Assembly: GCA_003719395.1 (NCBI GenBank) | Contig: RHMC01000004.1 | Location: forward strand, 1-64,000 | DNA length: 64,000 bases | From: Streptomyces altiplanensis | GTDB lineage: Bacteria > Actinomycetota > Actinomycetes > Streptomycetales > Streptomycetaceae | Direction: 5' to 3' | Part shown: in pieces, positions 9,560 to 18,255 of the stretch | How positions within the stretch are numbered: the first letter of the stretch is position 1 | How the letters are laid out: each line of letters opens with the position of its first letter | Translations under genes and position numbers: made by a program | The notes under the pieces: model-generated | Told to the model about the DNA's origin: nothing | What the model saw: the letters and a program-made list of their open reading frames with translations, nothing else | Database searches by the model: none

Positions 9560-10242
9560 CCCTCACCGTCGGGGTGTGGCGAGCCGGGTGCGGCCGGTCT
9601 GCGCGCCTTTCCGCGTCCACGATAAGTGTCCGTCGTCGAATGGCAATTGGGGCAAAGGAGCCGCAGGTTTTCAGCGCGGTTGTTGCGCCAGTTGCCGTCG
9701 ATGTGGTCGACCTCCAGAGTCAATGGGAGGTCTTGCCAAACGGGTCCGATTCCACACAGGGCGCAGAGATCGCTGATGCCAAGGTCGTGCATCGCTCGCT
9801 TGAGACGCACGCTGGGTGTGCGCTTGGCGTGCGTTGAGTGCTCCTCCACCAGGATCTCCTGAGCTGACTGACGGCGCCGATTGCCCCGTATGTTCTCCGT
9901 GCGCGCCTGCGGAGTGAAGTGCGAGATGTCGATACCCAGGGCGTGGATGCGACGGCTGATGTGCGTGTGCTGTCCGCCTACGGGGGCGATCCCCAAGTGC
10001 CGTAACACCTCGTACATGTTGGTTGAGGCTGCGGCGGCGGTTTCGAGGGTTTCCCTGGTCCACCGAACTCCTTCGCGCTCGAAGTGGGCGGTGTCGATTC
10101 CCAACTTCTTCATCCGCTCCCGCATGTATGTGCGCGACGAACTCTTCGGGTCGACCCCGAGCTTGGTCAGCGCTTCGGACAGCGTCTTCGACGAGCTGGC
10201 TGCCTCCGCTAGGCGTTCGTGGGTGTACGGGCTTACCGACAT
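9556..10242 (-). CDS. HNH endonuclease with N-terminal repeat modules, copy 2
   Basis: A 228-residue paralogue of the downstream HNH gene. Start at the ATG after GGAGGGG (10242) is preferred to an upstream in-frame start. Two clear ~50-residue repeats occupy residues 6-54 and 61-109, sharing LGID(T/I)(A/S)HF at their ends. The HNH core follows with Cys160/Cys163, Asp179-His180, Asn192 and Cys197/Cys200. The shared block GPVW...LEVDHI(D/N)G...RLLCPNCH shows recent duplication. Such proteins resemble phage or homing-type nucleases, but no methylase or phage genes are adjacent. Confidence 0.82.
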   Translation of the reverse strand: MSVSPYTHERLAEAASSSKTLSEALTKLGVDPKSSSRTYMRERMKKLGIDTAHFEREGVRWTRETLETAAAASTNMYEVLRHLGIAPVGGQHTHISRRIHALGIDISHFTPQARTENIRGNRRRQSAQEILVEEHSTHAKRTPSVRLKRAMHDLGISDLCALCGIGPVWQDLPLTLEVDHIDGNWRNNRAENLRLLCPNCHSTTDTYRGRGKARRPAAPGSPHPDGEG

Positions 10243-10329
10243 GATTCCCCTCCGTATCCGGCCGCACGTTCGCGGCTTCGCATGGATCAACGAACCGGTT
10301 ATCGGATGGTCACGTCCGAAATGCGGAAC

Positions 10330-10356
10330 GCCTGTACCCCTTGGAGGGGTACAGGC
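10330..10356 (-). terminator. Intrinsic terminator after MHS transporter
   Basis: GCCTGTACCCC and its exact complement flank a TTGGA loop, 17 bases beyond the transporter stop. Confidence 0.8.
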
Positions 10357-10372
10357 CGTCGAGGGGTGGGAG

Positions 10373-11875
10373 TCAGAACTTCGGGTCGGGGGTCTGGGCC
10401 GCTACCAGTTCCGCCGCTTCCTCCTTCGTCTCCACCGACGGCGGGGAGCCCGCCAGGGGCTTCTGGGCCGTCTCCTTCATGCAGGCCACCGCGATGACGC
10501 CGACGAGCGCCGCCGCCATCGAGTAGTACGCCGGCATGAGGTTGTTGCCGGTCAGGCTGATGAGGCCGGTGATGACCAGGGGGGTCGTGCCGCCGAAGAG
10601 GGAGGCGGAGAGGTTGTAGCCGACCGACAGGGAGCCGTACCTGACGTTCGTCGGGAAGAGGGCCGGGAGCGCCGCCGACATGGTGCCCAGCAGGCAGACC
10701 AGGGAGAGGCCCAGCATCAGCATGCCGGCGATGATCGCGGGGACGCTGCCCTGCTTGATCAGGAGGAAGGACGGGAGCGAGAGGAAGAGGAAGCCGAGCA
10801 TGCCCGTCATCAGCAGCGGCTTGCGGCCGAAGTGGTCGTTGAGGCGGCCGACCTGGTTGATGACCGCCATCAGGCAGACCATGACGCCCAGCAGGATGAG
10901 CAGGCCGTGGGTCTCGCTGTAGCCGAGTTCGTCGGAGAGGTACGTCGGCATGTAGGACAGCAGCATGTAGTCGGTGACGTTGTACGCGCCGACCAGGGCG
11001 ATGCACAGGATCAGGGTCGGCCAGTACTGCCGGAAGATCTTGGCGAGGTCGCCCTTGGCGGTGGTCTCCACCGTGTCGGCGGCCTCGGAGGCGCGGGCGT
11101 TTTCGTTTTCCAGCTTCTGGAAGGCGGGGGTCTCGTCCAGGCGCATCCGGAGGTAGAGGCCGACGAGGCCGAGCGGGCCCGCGACCAGGAACGGGACGCG
11201 CCAGCCCCAGGCTTCCATGGCGTCGGAGCCGAGCCAGGCGGTGAGGGCGGTGACGAGGCCGGCCGCGCCGGTGTAGCCGGCGAGGGTGCCGAATTCGAGG
11301 AAGCTGCCGAAGAAGCCGCGGCGCTTGTCGGGTGCGTACTCGGCGATGAAGGTGGAGGCGCCGCCGTACTCGCCGCCCGTCGAGAAGCCCTGCACCAGGC
11401 GGAAGAAGATCAGCAGGAGGGGTGCCCAGAAGCCGATGGTGGCGTACGACGGGATCAGGCCGATGGCGAACGTGCCGATGGCCATCAGGATCATCGTCAG
11501 GGCGAGGACCTTCTTGCGGCCGATCCTGTCGCCCATGGGTCCGAAGACCATGCCGCCGATGGGGCGTACCAGGAAGGCGACGGCGAAGGTCGCGAAGGAG
11601 GAGAGGAGCTGGACCGTGTCGTTCCCGGGTGGGAAGAAGACGTGGCCGATCGTCACCGCCAGGTAGCTGTAGATGCCGAAGTCGAACCATTCCATGGCGT
11701 TGCCGAGCGAGGCCGCTTTGACTGCCCGTTTGACCGCCGCGTCGTCGGTGACGGTGATGTCGGAGCGGCGCAGCGGCGGGTTCTTCCGTCTCCTGGCGGC
11801 ACGGAAGAGGGTGTGGTGGCGCTTGATCGCCTGGGGGTCGGCTCCGTGGTCGGGGCCGGGGCCGGTGGCCGCCAT
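10373..11875 (-). CDS. MFS transporter, metabolite:H+ symporter (MHS) family
   Basis: A 500-residue, 12-TM permease of the MHS subgroup (ProP, KgtP, ShiA relatives). Signatures are GNAMEWFDFGIYSY before TM1, GDRIGRKKVL in the loop 2-3, RLVQGFSTGGEYGGA, and NDHFGRKP in the second half. ProP-like members import proline, glycine betaine or organic acids with protons; the substrate here cannot be fixed. AGGAAAGGAA precedes the ATG. Single gene with its own terminator. Confidence 0.88.
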   Translation of the reverse strand: MAATGPGPDHGADPQAIKRHHTLFRAARRRKNPPLRRSDITVTDDAAVKRAVKAASLGNAMEWFDFGIYSYLAVTIGHVFFPPGNDTVQLLSSFATFAVAFLVRPIGGMVFGPMGDRIGRKKVLALTMILMAIGTFAIGLIPSYATIGFWAPLLLIFFRLVQGFSTGGEYGGASTFIAEYAPDKRRGFFGSFLEFGTLAGYTGAAGLVTALTAWLGSDAMEAWGWRVPFLVAGPLGLVGLYLRMRLDETPAFQKLENENARASEAADTVETTAKGDLAKIFRQYWPTLILCIALVGAYNVTDYMLLSYMPTYLSDELGYSETHGLLILLGVMVCLMAVINQVGRLNDHFGRKPLLMTGMLGFLFLSLPSFLLIKQGSVPAIIAGMLMLGLSLVCLLGTMSAALPALFPTNVRYGSLSVGYNLSASLFGGTTPLVITGLISLTGNNLMPAYYSMAAALVGVIAVACMKETAQKPLAGSPPSVETKEEAAELVAAQTPDPKF

Positions 11876-11982
11876 GGCAGGTTCCTTTCCTCGGACGTGT
11901 TTCCCATGTCCAAGTGGAACCTCTGCCTTTTATTTGACGGTGCAAACCAAGGTCCCCGGTTCCGGGACCTTGGTCACAGTTT

Positions 11983-12450
11983 TCAGATGCCGAGGTCCTT
12001 GATGATCTTGGCTACGTGGCCGGTCGCCTTCACGTTGTAGAAGGCGTGCTCGACCTTGCCCTCCTCGTCCACGACGACCGTCGAGCGGATCACGCCGGTC
12101 ACCGTCTTGCCGTACAGCTTCTTCTCGCCGAAGGCGCCGTACGCCGTGAGGACTTCCTTGGACGGGTCGCCGACCAGCGTGACCTTGAGGTCTTCCTTCT
12201 CGCGGAACTTCGCGAGCTTCTCCGGCTTGTCGGGGGAGACGCCGATGACGTCGTATCCGGCCTGGGCCAGCAGCTCCAGGTTGTCGGTGAAGTCGCAGGC
12301 CTGCTTGGTGCAGCCGGGGGTCAGGGCGGCCGGGTAGAAGTAGACGATGACCTTGCGGCCCTTGTGGGCGGCGAGGGAGACCTCGGTGCCGTCGGCGTCG
12401 GGCAGGGTGAAGCCGGGGGCGGTGTCGCCGGGCTGGAGTCGCTCGCTCAT
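11983..12450 (-). CDS. bcp: Thioredoxin-dependent thiol peroxidase (Bcp/PrxQ)
   Basis: A 155-residue atypical 2-Cys peroxiredoxin. The peroxidatic Cys47 in LTPGCTKQACDF and resolving Cys52 are five residues apart, as in the PrxQ alpha class. It reduces hydroperoxides using thioredoxin in the cytosol. The start is the ATG at 12450, opening MSERLQPGDTAPGF; reading further upstream is not conserved in character. It is divergent from the DUF3618 gene across a 204-bp region with short GGGATGT repeats. Confidence 0.93.
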   Translation of the reverse strand: MSERLQPGDTAPGFTLPDADGTEVSLAAHKGRKVIVYFYPAALTPGCTKQACDFTDNLELLAQAGYDVIGVSPDKPEKLAKFREKEDLKVTLVGDPSKEVLTAYGAFGEKKLYGKTVTGVIRSTVVVDEEGKVEHAFYNVKATGHVAKIIKDLGI

Positions 12451-12470
12451 CAGGTCTGGTCTCCTCGTGC

Positions 12471-12512
12471 GGGATGTGGGATGTGGGATGTCGGATGCCG
12501 GGATGTCTGGGT
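12471..12512. repeat. Short GGGATGT-type tandem repeat
   Basis: GGGATGT occurs in imperfect tandem copies between bcp and the DUF3618 gene, inside the probable promoter region. Confidence 0.5.
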
Positions 12513-12654
12513 AGGGGTGACGCGGTGACGCGAGATGCGACACAGGTACGGCCCCGAGCGTAATGGGGGTGCCGTGGGGTGCGGGACGACCCCAGCTGAC
12601 AGACTGTCGACGAAGAACCAACCGGATTCGGCCCACGACCACGGAGGCAGCGCA

Positions 12655-12975
12655 GTGTCGGATGCCAGGACCCCTGCGCAGATCGAGGCGGACATCAAGA
12701 GCCGGCGGGACCAGCTGGCCGTAACGCTCGACGAGATCGGGGTGCGGCTGCACCCGAAGACGATCGTCGGTGACGCGAAGGCCAGGGTCGCCTCGACCGT
12801 GGACCAGACCGCGGGCCGGGCGTTCGTCGCGGTGAACCGGACGGTGTCCGATGTGAAGGCGCAGTTCGTGTCGGAGGACGGGTCTCCGCGTCTTGAGCGG
12901 ATCGTTCCGGTGGCGCTGGTGGCCGTGGGGCTGGTGGGGCTGATCACCCTGTCGACGCGCCGCAGGCGCGGCTGA
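12655..12975 (+). CDS. DUF3618 domain protein, membrane-anchored
   Basis: A 106-residue protein whose N-terminus (RTPAQIEADIKSRRDQLAVT, then LDEIG) is the DUF3618 signature. One hydrophobic segment (VALVAVGLVGLITL) near the C-terminus is followed by basic RRRRG, so it should be a C-terminally anchored membrane protein with a cytosolic helical domain. GTG at 12655 is chosen because GGAGG sits 8 bases upstream; upstream ATGs lack one. Function unknown; often beside bcp in Streptomyces. Confidence 0.85.
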   Translation: MSDARTPAQIEADIKSRRDQLAVTLDEIGVRLHPKTIVGDAKARVASTVDQTAGRAFVAVNRTVSDVKAQFVSEDGSPRLERIVPVALVAVGLVGLITLSTRRRRG

Positions 12976-13018
12976 CCCTCCGGCTTACGACGGACGATCG
13001 GACAGGTAGGTTCGGGGC

Positions 13019-13354
13019 GTGAGCGAGAACACCACGCACGACAAGCTGCCCATCCGGATGCTGCACGACCGGGTGCTGGTCAGGTCAGACACCCCTGAGG
13101 GCGAGCGCCGCTCGGGCGGCGGCATTCTGATTCCGGCGACCGCGGCGGTCGGCAAGCGGCTGGCCTGGGCCGAGGTGGTAGCGGTCGGTCAGAACGTACG
13201 GACCGTGGAGCCGGGGGACCGGGTGCTGTACGACCCGGAGGACCGGGCCGAGGTCGAGGTGCGCGGCACTCCGTACGTACTGATGCGGGAGCGCGATCTG
13301 CATGCGGTGGCTTCCGAGCGGGTGTCGGAGGACTCGACCGGTCTGTATCTGTAG
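13019..13354 (+). CDS. GroES-family co-chaperonin paralogue
   Basis: A 111-residue Cpn10-fold protein: PIRMLHDRVLV opens the fold, GGILIPATA forms the mobile-loop region and VEPGDRVLY the later strand. Canonical GroES is beside groEL, while this copy is alone. It also has an N-terminal extension and a C-terminal tail (ASERVSEDSTGLYL), as known for second Cpn10-like proteins of Streptomyces. GTG start. It may not partner GroEL; role unknown. Confidence 0.85.
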   Translation: MSENTTHDKLPIRMLHDRVLVRSDTPEGERRSGGGILIPATAAVGKRLAWAEVVAVGQNVRTVEPGDRVLYDPEDRAEVEVRGTPYVLMRERDLHAVASERVSEDSTGLYL

Positions 13355-13398
13355 GCCCGGGGTCTGGGCGGGCAAGTGGGCAAGTGAGTAAGTGAGCA

Positions 13399-13430
13399 GG
13401 GGCCGGTGACCGGAGTCACCGGCCCCTTCC
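13399..13430 (+). terminator. Intrinsic terminator after GroES-like gene
   Basis: GGGGCCGGTGAC and GTCACCGGCCCC form a 12-bp stem with a CGGA loop, followed by TTCC. Confidence 0.8.
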
Positions 13431-13455
13431 GCTGGGTTTTGCTACGGTGGAAGCA

Positions 13456-13503
13456 CCCCCGACGAGACGCGCCGTACCGGGTTGTAAGGCAAAGACGACG
13501 CAC
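13456..13503 (+). ncRNA. Guanidine-III (mini-ykkC) riboswitch
   Basis: The segment reads CCCCGACGAGACGCGCCGTA followed by CCGGGTTGTAAGGCAAAGACGACGCACC. It matches, nearly base for base, the conserved parts of the Thermobifida fusca guanidine-III aptamer (CCGGACGAG..GCGCCGUACC..GGU..AAGACG.CGC), as I remember it. The pseudoknot pairings CGCGCCGT/ACGACGCA and CCC/GGG are possible. It ends 38 bases before the start codon of an SMR exporter of the Gdx type, the expected target. Ligand binding should expose the GGAGG start region. Confidence 0.88.
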
Positions 13504-13540
13504 CCCGTTGATTCCGCGTTTCGTTTTCGGAGGTGCCGTC

Positions 13541-13860
13541 ATGGCCTGGGTTCTGCTGGTTGTCGCCGGTCTGCTCGAAGTGGGCTGGTCGATCGGGATG
13601 AAGTACACCGACGGTTTCACGAGGCTCTGGCCCAGTGTGTTCACGGGTGCGGGGATCGTCGCGAGCATGGTGCTGCTGTCGCACGCCGCCAAGACGCTGC
13701 CGATCGGTACGGCGTACGGCGTGTGGGTCGGTATCGGTGCGGCCGGTGCGGCGGTGCTCGGCATGGTGGTGCTGGGTGAGCCGGCGACCGCCGCCCGGAT
13801 CTTCTTCGTCTGTCTGCTGCTGGTGGCGGTGGTGGGCCTGAAGGCGACTCGGGCCACTAG
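13541..13860 (+). CDS. gdx: SMR-family guanidinium exporter (Gdx/SugE type)
   Basis: A four-TM small multidrug resistance protein of about 106 residues. Glu13 (LLEVGW) is the essential proton/substrate carboxylate, and GMKYTDGFTRLWPS is the Gdx/SugE signature separating guanidinium exporters from EmrE-like drug pumps. A guanidine-III riboswitch lies directly upstream. GGAGG precedes the ATG. The expected stop is missing in frame: a TAG at 13858-13860 is off by one base, and the frame otherwise runs on antisense through the PBP gene. A one-base error near the 3' end is the simplest explanation. Usually an SMR of this class acts as an antiparallel dimer. Confidence 0.85.
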
Positions 13861-13883
13861 TGGGCCGTCGGGCCGTCGGCGCG

Positions 13884-16339
13884 TCAGGGGCGCCGCGGCC
13901 GCCGTTCAGGAGGCCCTCGGAGGGGGTGCCGGTGGCGCCGCCTCCTGGGTCGGTGGTGCCGGCGCCGGTTGTTCCGCTGTCGGTGGTGCCTGTGGTGCTG
14001 TCCGTGCCGCGGGTGCCGCCCGTGGCGCCCGTATCGGGTGTGCCGCCGGTGCCGGTCGTGGTGTCGCCGGTGTCCGTGGTCCCGCCGTCGGTGGTGCTCC
14101 TGGTGCCCGGGGTGGTGCCCGGGCCGGTGGTGGTGCCGGTGTCCGTCGCGCCGCCCTGGTCCCGGCCGTCGGCCGGGCTCCGTGCCGGGTCCTCCGGGTT
14201 CTCGCTCGCCGAGGGTTCCTGCGGCTCCCCGGTGTCCGGCTGCCCGGACGACGGGGCGGCCGATTCGTCCGAGCCGGGCGCCATCTCCAGTTCGAAGTCC
14301 CGTACCGGCTCGCCTTCGAGCGCGGCGGCCGTGAACTGGCCCCAGATCTGCGCGGGCGCGCCGCCGCCGTTGATGCGCGGCTGGCCGAGGGCTCCGTACA
14401 GCGACTTCTGTGTGCCGGTGTCCGGGTCCTGGCCCATGACGGCGACGACCGTCGCCAGGTCGGGCGTGTAGCCCGCGAACCAGGCGGCCTTGTCCTCCTC
14501 GGCGGTGCCGGTCTTGCCGGCGGCGGGGCGGCCGGCGGACTGGGCGGCCGTGCCCGTGCCGCCGTCGACGACGCTCCTGAGGATGGCCGTCGTGGTGTCG
14601 GCGGCCTCGCGGGAGATACTCCGTCCGCCGCCCGCGCCCGCGTCCTGCTTCGGCAGGCTGATGTTCTGGCCGTTCTTGGTGATCTTCTCGACGATCGTGT
14701 ACGTGCCGCGCTCGCCGTGGTTGGCGAGGGTCGCGTACGCCTCCGTCATGTCGAGGACGCTGGCGGTGGCGACGCCGAGGGCGATGGAGGGGTACGGGTC
14801 GAGGCTCGGGGTGTGCCCGGGGAGGCCGAGGGCCACGGCGGTCTTCTTGACCTCGGCGGGGCCGACGTCCTGTGCCATCTGCGCGTACACCGCGTTGATG
14901 GACTTGTCCGTGGCGGTACGCACGGTCACCGGACCGTACGAGCGCTGGTCCTCGTTCTCCGGGGCGTACCCCGTCGGCCCGGCGGGGCCTTCCACCATCC
15001 GCTCGTTGGTGCCGTCGTAGACGGTGTCCGGGGTGATCGGGCGGCCGTCCTGGGTGGTGGAGCTGTTCTCGACGGCCGAGGCGAAGACGAACGGCTTGAA
15101 GGTCGACCCGACTTGGTAGTCGCGGCGCGTCGCGTTGTTGACGTACTGCTTGGTGTAGTCGATTCCGCCGTACATCGCGACGACCTTGCCGCTCCCGGGG
15201 TCGATGGAGGCGCCGCCGACGCGTACGTTGCGGTCGGCCTTGCGGTCCTTGCTGGTCTGCGACATCACCTTGTCGTCGACGGCGTCGGCGAAGGCGTCCT
15301 GCTTGGACTTCTCCAGGGTCGTGGTGATGCGGTGGCCGCCGGTGACCAGTGTGTCCTCGTCGATGATCCTGTTGCTGGTGAGGTACTCCTTGACGGCCTG
15401 GACGATGTAGCCGCGCTGCCCGGAGAGGCCGGATGCGGGCTTGGCCTCCTGCGGAGCGGGGAACTGGGCCGCGGCGCGGTCGGCGGGGCTCAGCCAGTTC
15501 TCCTTCACCATGCCGTCGAGTACGTAGTTCCAGCGGTTCAGGGCGCCGGCCTTGTTCTCGGGGTGGGTGGCGGTGTCGTACGCGTTGGGGGCGTTGAGGA
15601 GCGAGGCGAGGTAGGCGCCCTCGCCGGTGGTGATCTCGTCGACGTTCTTGCCGTAGTACGCCTGGGCGGCGGCCTGGATGCCGTATGCGTTGCGCCCGAA
15701 GTAACTGGTGTTCAGGTATCCCTCGAAGATCTCGCTCTTGGTCTGTTCGCTGTCGAGCTTGATCGCGATGAAGAACTCCTTCACCTTGCGGGTGACGGTC
15801 TGTTCCTGGCCGAGGTAGTAGTTCTTGACGTACTGCTGGGTGATGGTGGAGCCGGACTGCTTGCCCTTGCCGGTGAGGGTGTTCCAGCCGGCGCGCAGCA
15901 TGGCCTGGGGGTCGACGGCCCGCTCGGAGTAGAAGTCGCGGTCCTCGGCGGCGAGTACGGCGTGCTGGACGGTCTTGGGGATGTGGGCGATCTTGACGTT
16001 CTCGCGGTTGATCTCGCCGTCGCGGGCGAGCTGGGAGCCGTCGGCGTAGAGGTAGACGTTGCTCTGGGCGGTGGCGGCGCTGTTGGCGGCCGGGATGTCG
16101 ACGAGCGCGTAACCCGCGGCGAACCCGCCGCACAGGAGCAGGCCCAGCAGCAGGAACGTACCGAGGAGCATGCGCCAGGTCGGGATCAGGCGGCGCAGGC
16201 CGGTGCGCCGGGGGCGGGGTTTCTTCCCTTTGGCCACCTTCTGCCCCTTCGCCTCCGCCTTCCCGTTCTCGCCCTCCGGGTTCTGGTGGGAAGGGTCCCG
16301 GGGCGCCCGCCCCTGGGGCTGCTGTGGCTCGTCGGTCAT
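13884..16339 (-). CDS. Class A penicillin-binding protein (glycosyltransferase/transpeptidase)
   Basis: A bifunctional peptidoglycan synthase. A basic cytosolic tail and one TM (about 50-75) lead into the GT51 domain with EDRDFYSE and SGSTITQQYVKN. The transpeptidase domain carries STFKP (Ser nucleophile), SIN and KTGTAEED. The last ~120 residues are a Thr/Gly/Pro-rich low-complexity tail typical of actinobacterial PBPs. In the PBP frame no stop is met until 13442, deep in the SMR gene. A TGA at 13884-13886 in a shifted frame is the likely true end, so a one-base error in the repetitive tail is suspected. Start ATG at 16339. Single gene, convergent with the SMR gene. Confidence 0.9.
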
Positions 16340-16540
16340 GTCTGTGGAGACTCCCTGGGCGGGGCCAGAGGTTCGTGCTCCGGCATAACGGTGTGGTATC
16401 AGGCGATTCGCCCGGTACGCCCATACTGCACGTACCCGGGACCAGTGCCCCGGTCCCCGGGCGGAAAACGCCTGCGGCGGATGACCCTATTGGGCTAGGG
16501 TCGGGCGTTTTGATGCCGGAAGCGAATCGAGGGGGTCGGT

Positions 16541-17342
16541 GTGCGTGTATACGCGGTGGTCGCGGCCGGCGGGTTCCGCCGTCATGCGACGTACCGGGTG
16601 GCCACGGTGGCCGGGGTGTTCACCAACACCGTCTTCGGCTTCATCGTGGCGTACACCTTCACGGCCCTGTGGGACGAGCGTCCGCACCTGGGCGGGTACG
16701 ACCTGTCGCAGGCCCTCACCTATGTGTGGCTGGGGCAGGCGCTGCTGATGACCGCCGCCATGATGGGCGGCGGTTTCGAGGACGAGCTGATCGAGCGGAT
16801 CCGTACCGGCGACATCGCGATCGACCTCTACCGCCCCGCCGACCTCCAGCTCTTCTGGCTGGCGGGCGACCTGGGGCGGGCCGCCTTCCACCTCCTGGGG
16901 CGGGGTGTCGTCCCGATGGCGCTCGGCGCGCTCGCCTTCGATCTGGCGCTGCCCGCCGATCCGCTGGTGTGGGCCGCGTTCCTCGGTCGCCGTCGCGCTC
17001 GGCGTCGTCGTCAGTTTCGCGATCCGGTTCCTGGTGGCGCTGTCCGCGTTCTGGCTGCTCGACGGGGCGGGCGTGGCGCAGATCACCTGGCTCGCCGGTC
17101 TCTTCTTCTCCGGGATGGTGCTGCCGCTCACCCTCTTCCCCGGCGCCCTGGGCACGCTCGCGCGGGCGCTGCCCTGGTCGTCGCTGCTCCAGATCCCGGC
17201 CGACGTCTTCCTCGGCAAGCACACGGGGTGGGGCCTGGTGCGGGCGTACGCCTTCCAGATCGGCTGGGCGGCGGTGCTGCTGACGGCCGGGCGGCTGCTC
17301 CAGTCGGTGGCCACGCGCAGGGTGGTGGTCCAGGGTGGCTGA
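16541..17342 (+). pseudogene. ABC-2 family permease, frameshifted
   Basis: A six-TM exporter subunit of the DUF990/ABC-2 type, beginning at a GTG. The first ~148 residues (to DPLVWAAFLG) read in one frame; near 16985 the frame must shift by one to continue as SVAVALGVVVSFAIRFL and finish GRLLQSVATRRVVVQGG. Both halves are well conserved in character, so this may be a base-call error rather than a dead gene. The last bases overlap the next permease, with the ATPase third in the operon. Substrate unknown. Confidence 0.8.
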
Positions 17343-18249
17343 GGTGACCGGGGTGAGCGAAACCGCCGGGACCGCCGGGACCGCCGGGGCCGCCGGGGCG
17401 GCCAAGACCGCCGGGGCGGCCGGTCCGGTCCGGCCCGTCGGGCGGCTGCGGTCCGGCGTCAGGGCGTACGGGCTGATCGCGGCGATGTGGATCCGCTCGA
17501 CGATGGCGTACCGCGCGTCCTTCGTGATGACGGCGTTCGGCAACTTCGCGGCGACCGGCCTCGACTTCGTCGGCATCCTGCTGATGTTCTCCCACGTGGA
17601 CGCGCTGGGCGGCTACACGCTGCCGGAGGTGGCCTTCCTCTACGGGACGGCGGGCACGGCCTTCGGCCTCTCGGACCTGGTGATGGGCTCGATGGACCGG
17701 CTGGGGCGCCGGGTGCGCGACGGCACGCTGGACACCCTGCTCGTACGCCCCGTCCCGGTCCTCGCGCAGATCGCGGCCGACCGTTTCGCGCTGCGGCGGC
17801 TGGGGCGGATCACGCAGGGCCTGCTGGTGCTCGGGTACGCGCTGGTGGCGCTGGACATCGCGTGGACGCCGCTGAAAATCCTCATGCTGCCGGTGATGGT
17901 CCTCAGCGGGGCGGCGGTCTTCTCGGCGGTGTTCGTGGCCGGGGCGGCGTTCCAGTTCTGGGCGCAGGACGCGTCCGAGGTGCAGAACTCCTTCACGTAC
18001 GGCGGCACCACGCTGCTCCAGTACCCGCCGACGGTCTTCGCGAAGGACCTGGTGCGCGGGGTGACGTTCGTGCTGCCGCTGGCCTTCGTCAACTGGCTTC
18101 CGGCGCTGTATGTGCTGGACCGTCCCTACCCGCTCGACCTGCCGTCCTGGCTCGCCTTCCTGCCGCCGCTGGTGGCGGTGGTGTGCTGCGCGCTGGCCGG
18201 GGCGGCGTGGCGGGTGGGCCTTCGTTCGTACCGCAGCACGGGGAGCTGA
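17335..18249 (+). CDS. ABC-2 family permease
   Basis: A roughly 300-residue membrane subunit pairing with the preceding permease. An Ala/Gly/Thr-rich low-complexity leader (TAGTAGAAGAAKTAGAAG) precedes the first conserved segment RAYGLIAAMWIRSTMAYRAS. About six hydrophobic segments follow; the loop RVRDGTLDTLLVRPVPVL is typical of DUF990 permeases and forms the coupling helix. Start codon is uncertain: GTG at 17335 overlaps the upstream gene, with other GTGs at 17345 and 17353. Part of a permease-permease-ATPase operon for export. Confidence 0.85.
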   Translation: MAEVTGVSETAGTAGTAGAAGAAKTAGAAGPVRPVGRLRSGVRAYGLIAAMWIRSTMAYRASFVMTAFGNFAATGLDFVGILLMFSHVDALGGYTLPEVAFLYGTAGTAFGLSDLVMGSMDRLGRRVRDGTLDTLLVRPVPVLAQIAADRFALRRLGRITQGLLVLGYALVALDIAWTPLKILMLPVMVLSGAAVFSAVFVAGAAFQFWAQDASEVQNSFTYGGTTLLQYPPTVFAKDLVRGVTFVLPLAFVNWLPALYVLDRPYPLDLPSWLAFLPPLVAVVCCALAGAAWRVGLRSYRSTGS

Positions 18250-18255
18250 CACGTC

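Noticed and set aside
13442-13880. C-terminal extension of the PBP frame through the SMR gene
   Set aside because: It is antisense to a well-conserved SMR gene and has no family character; a lost stop explains it.
13861-16498. Very long continuation of the SMR frame
   Set aside because: Antisense to the PBP gene; low-complexity Gly/Val/Arg composition typical of a shadow of GC-rich coding DNA.
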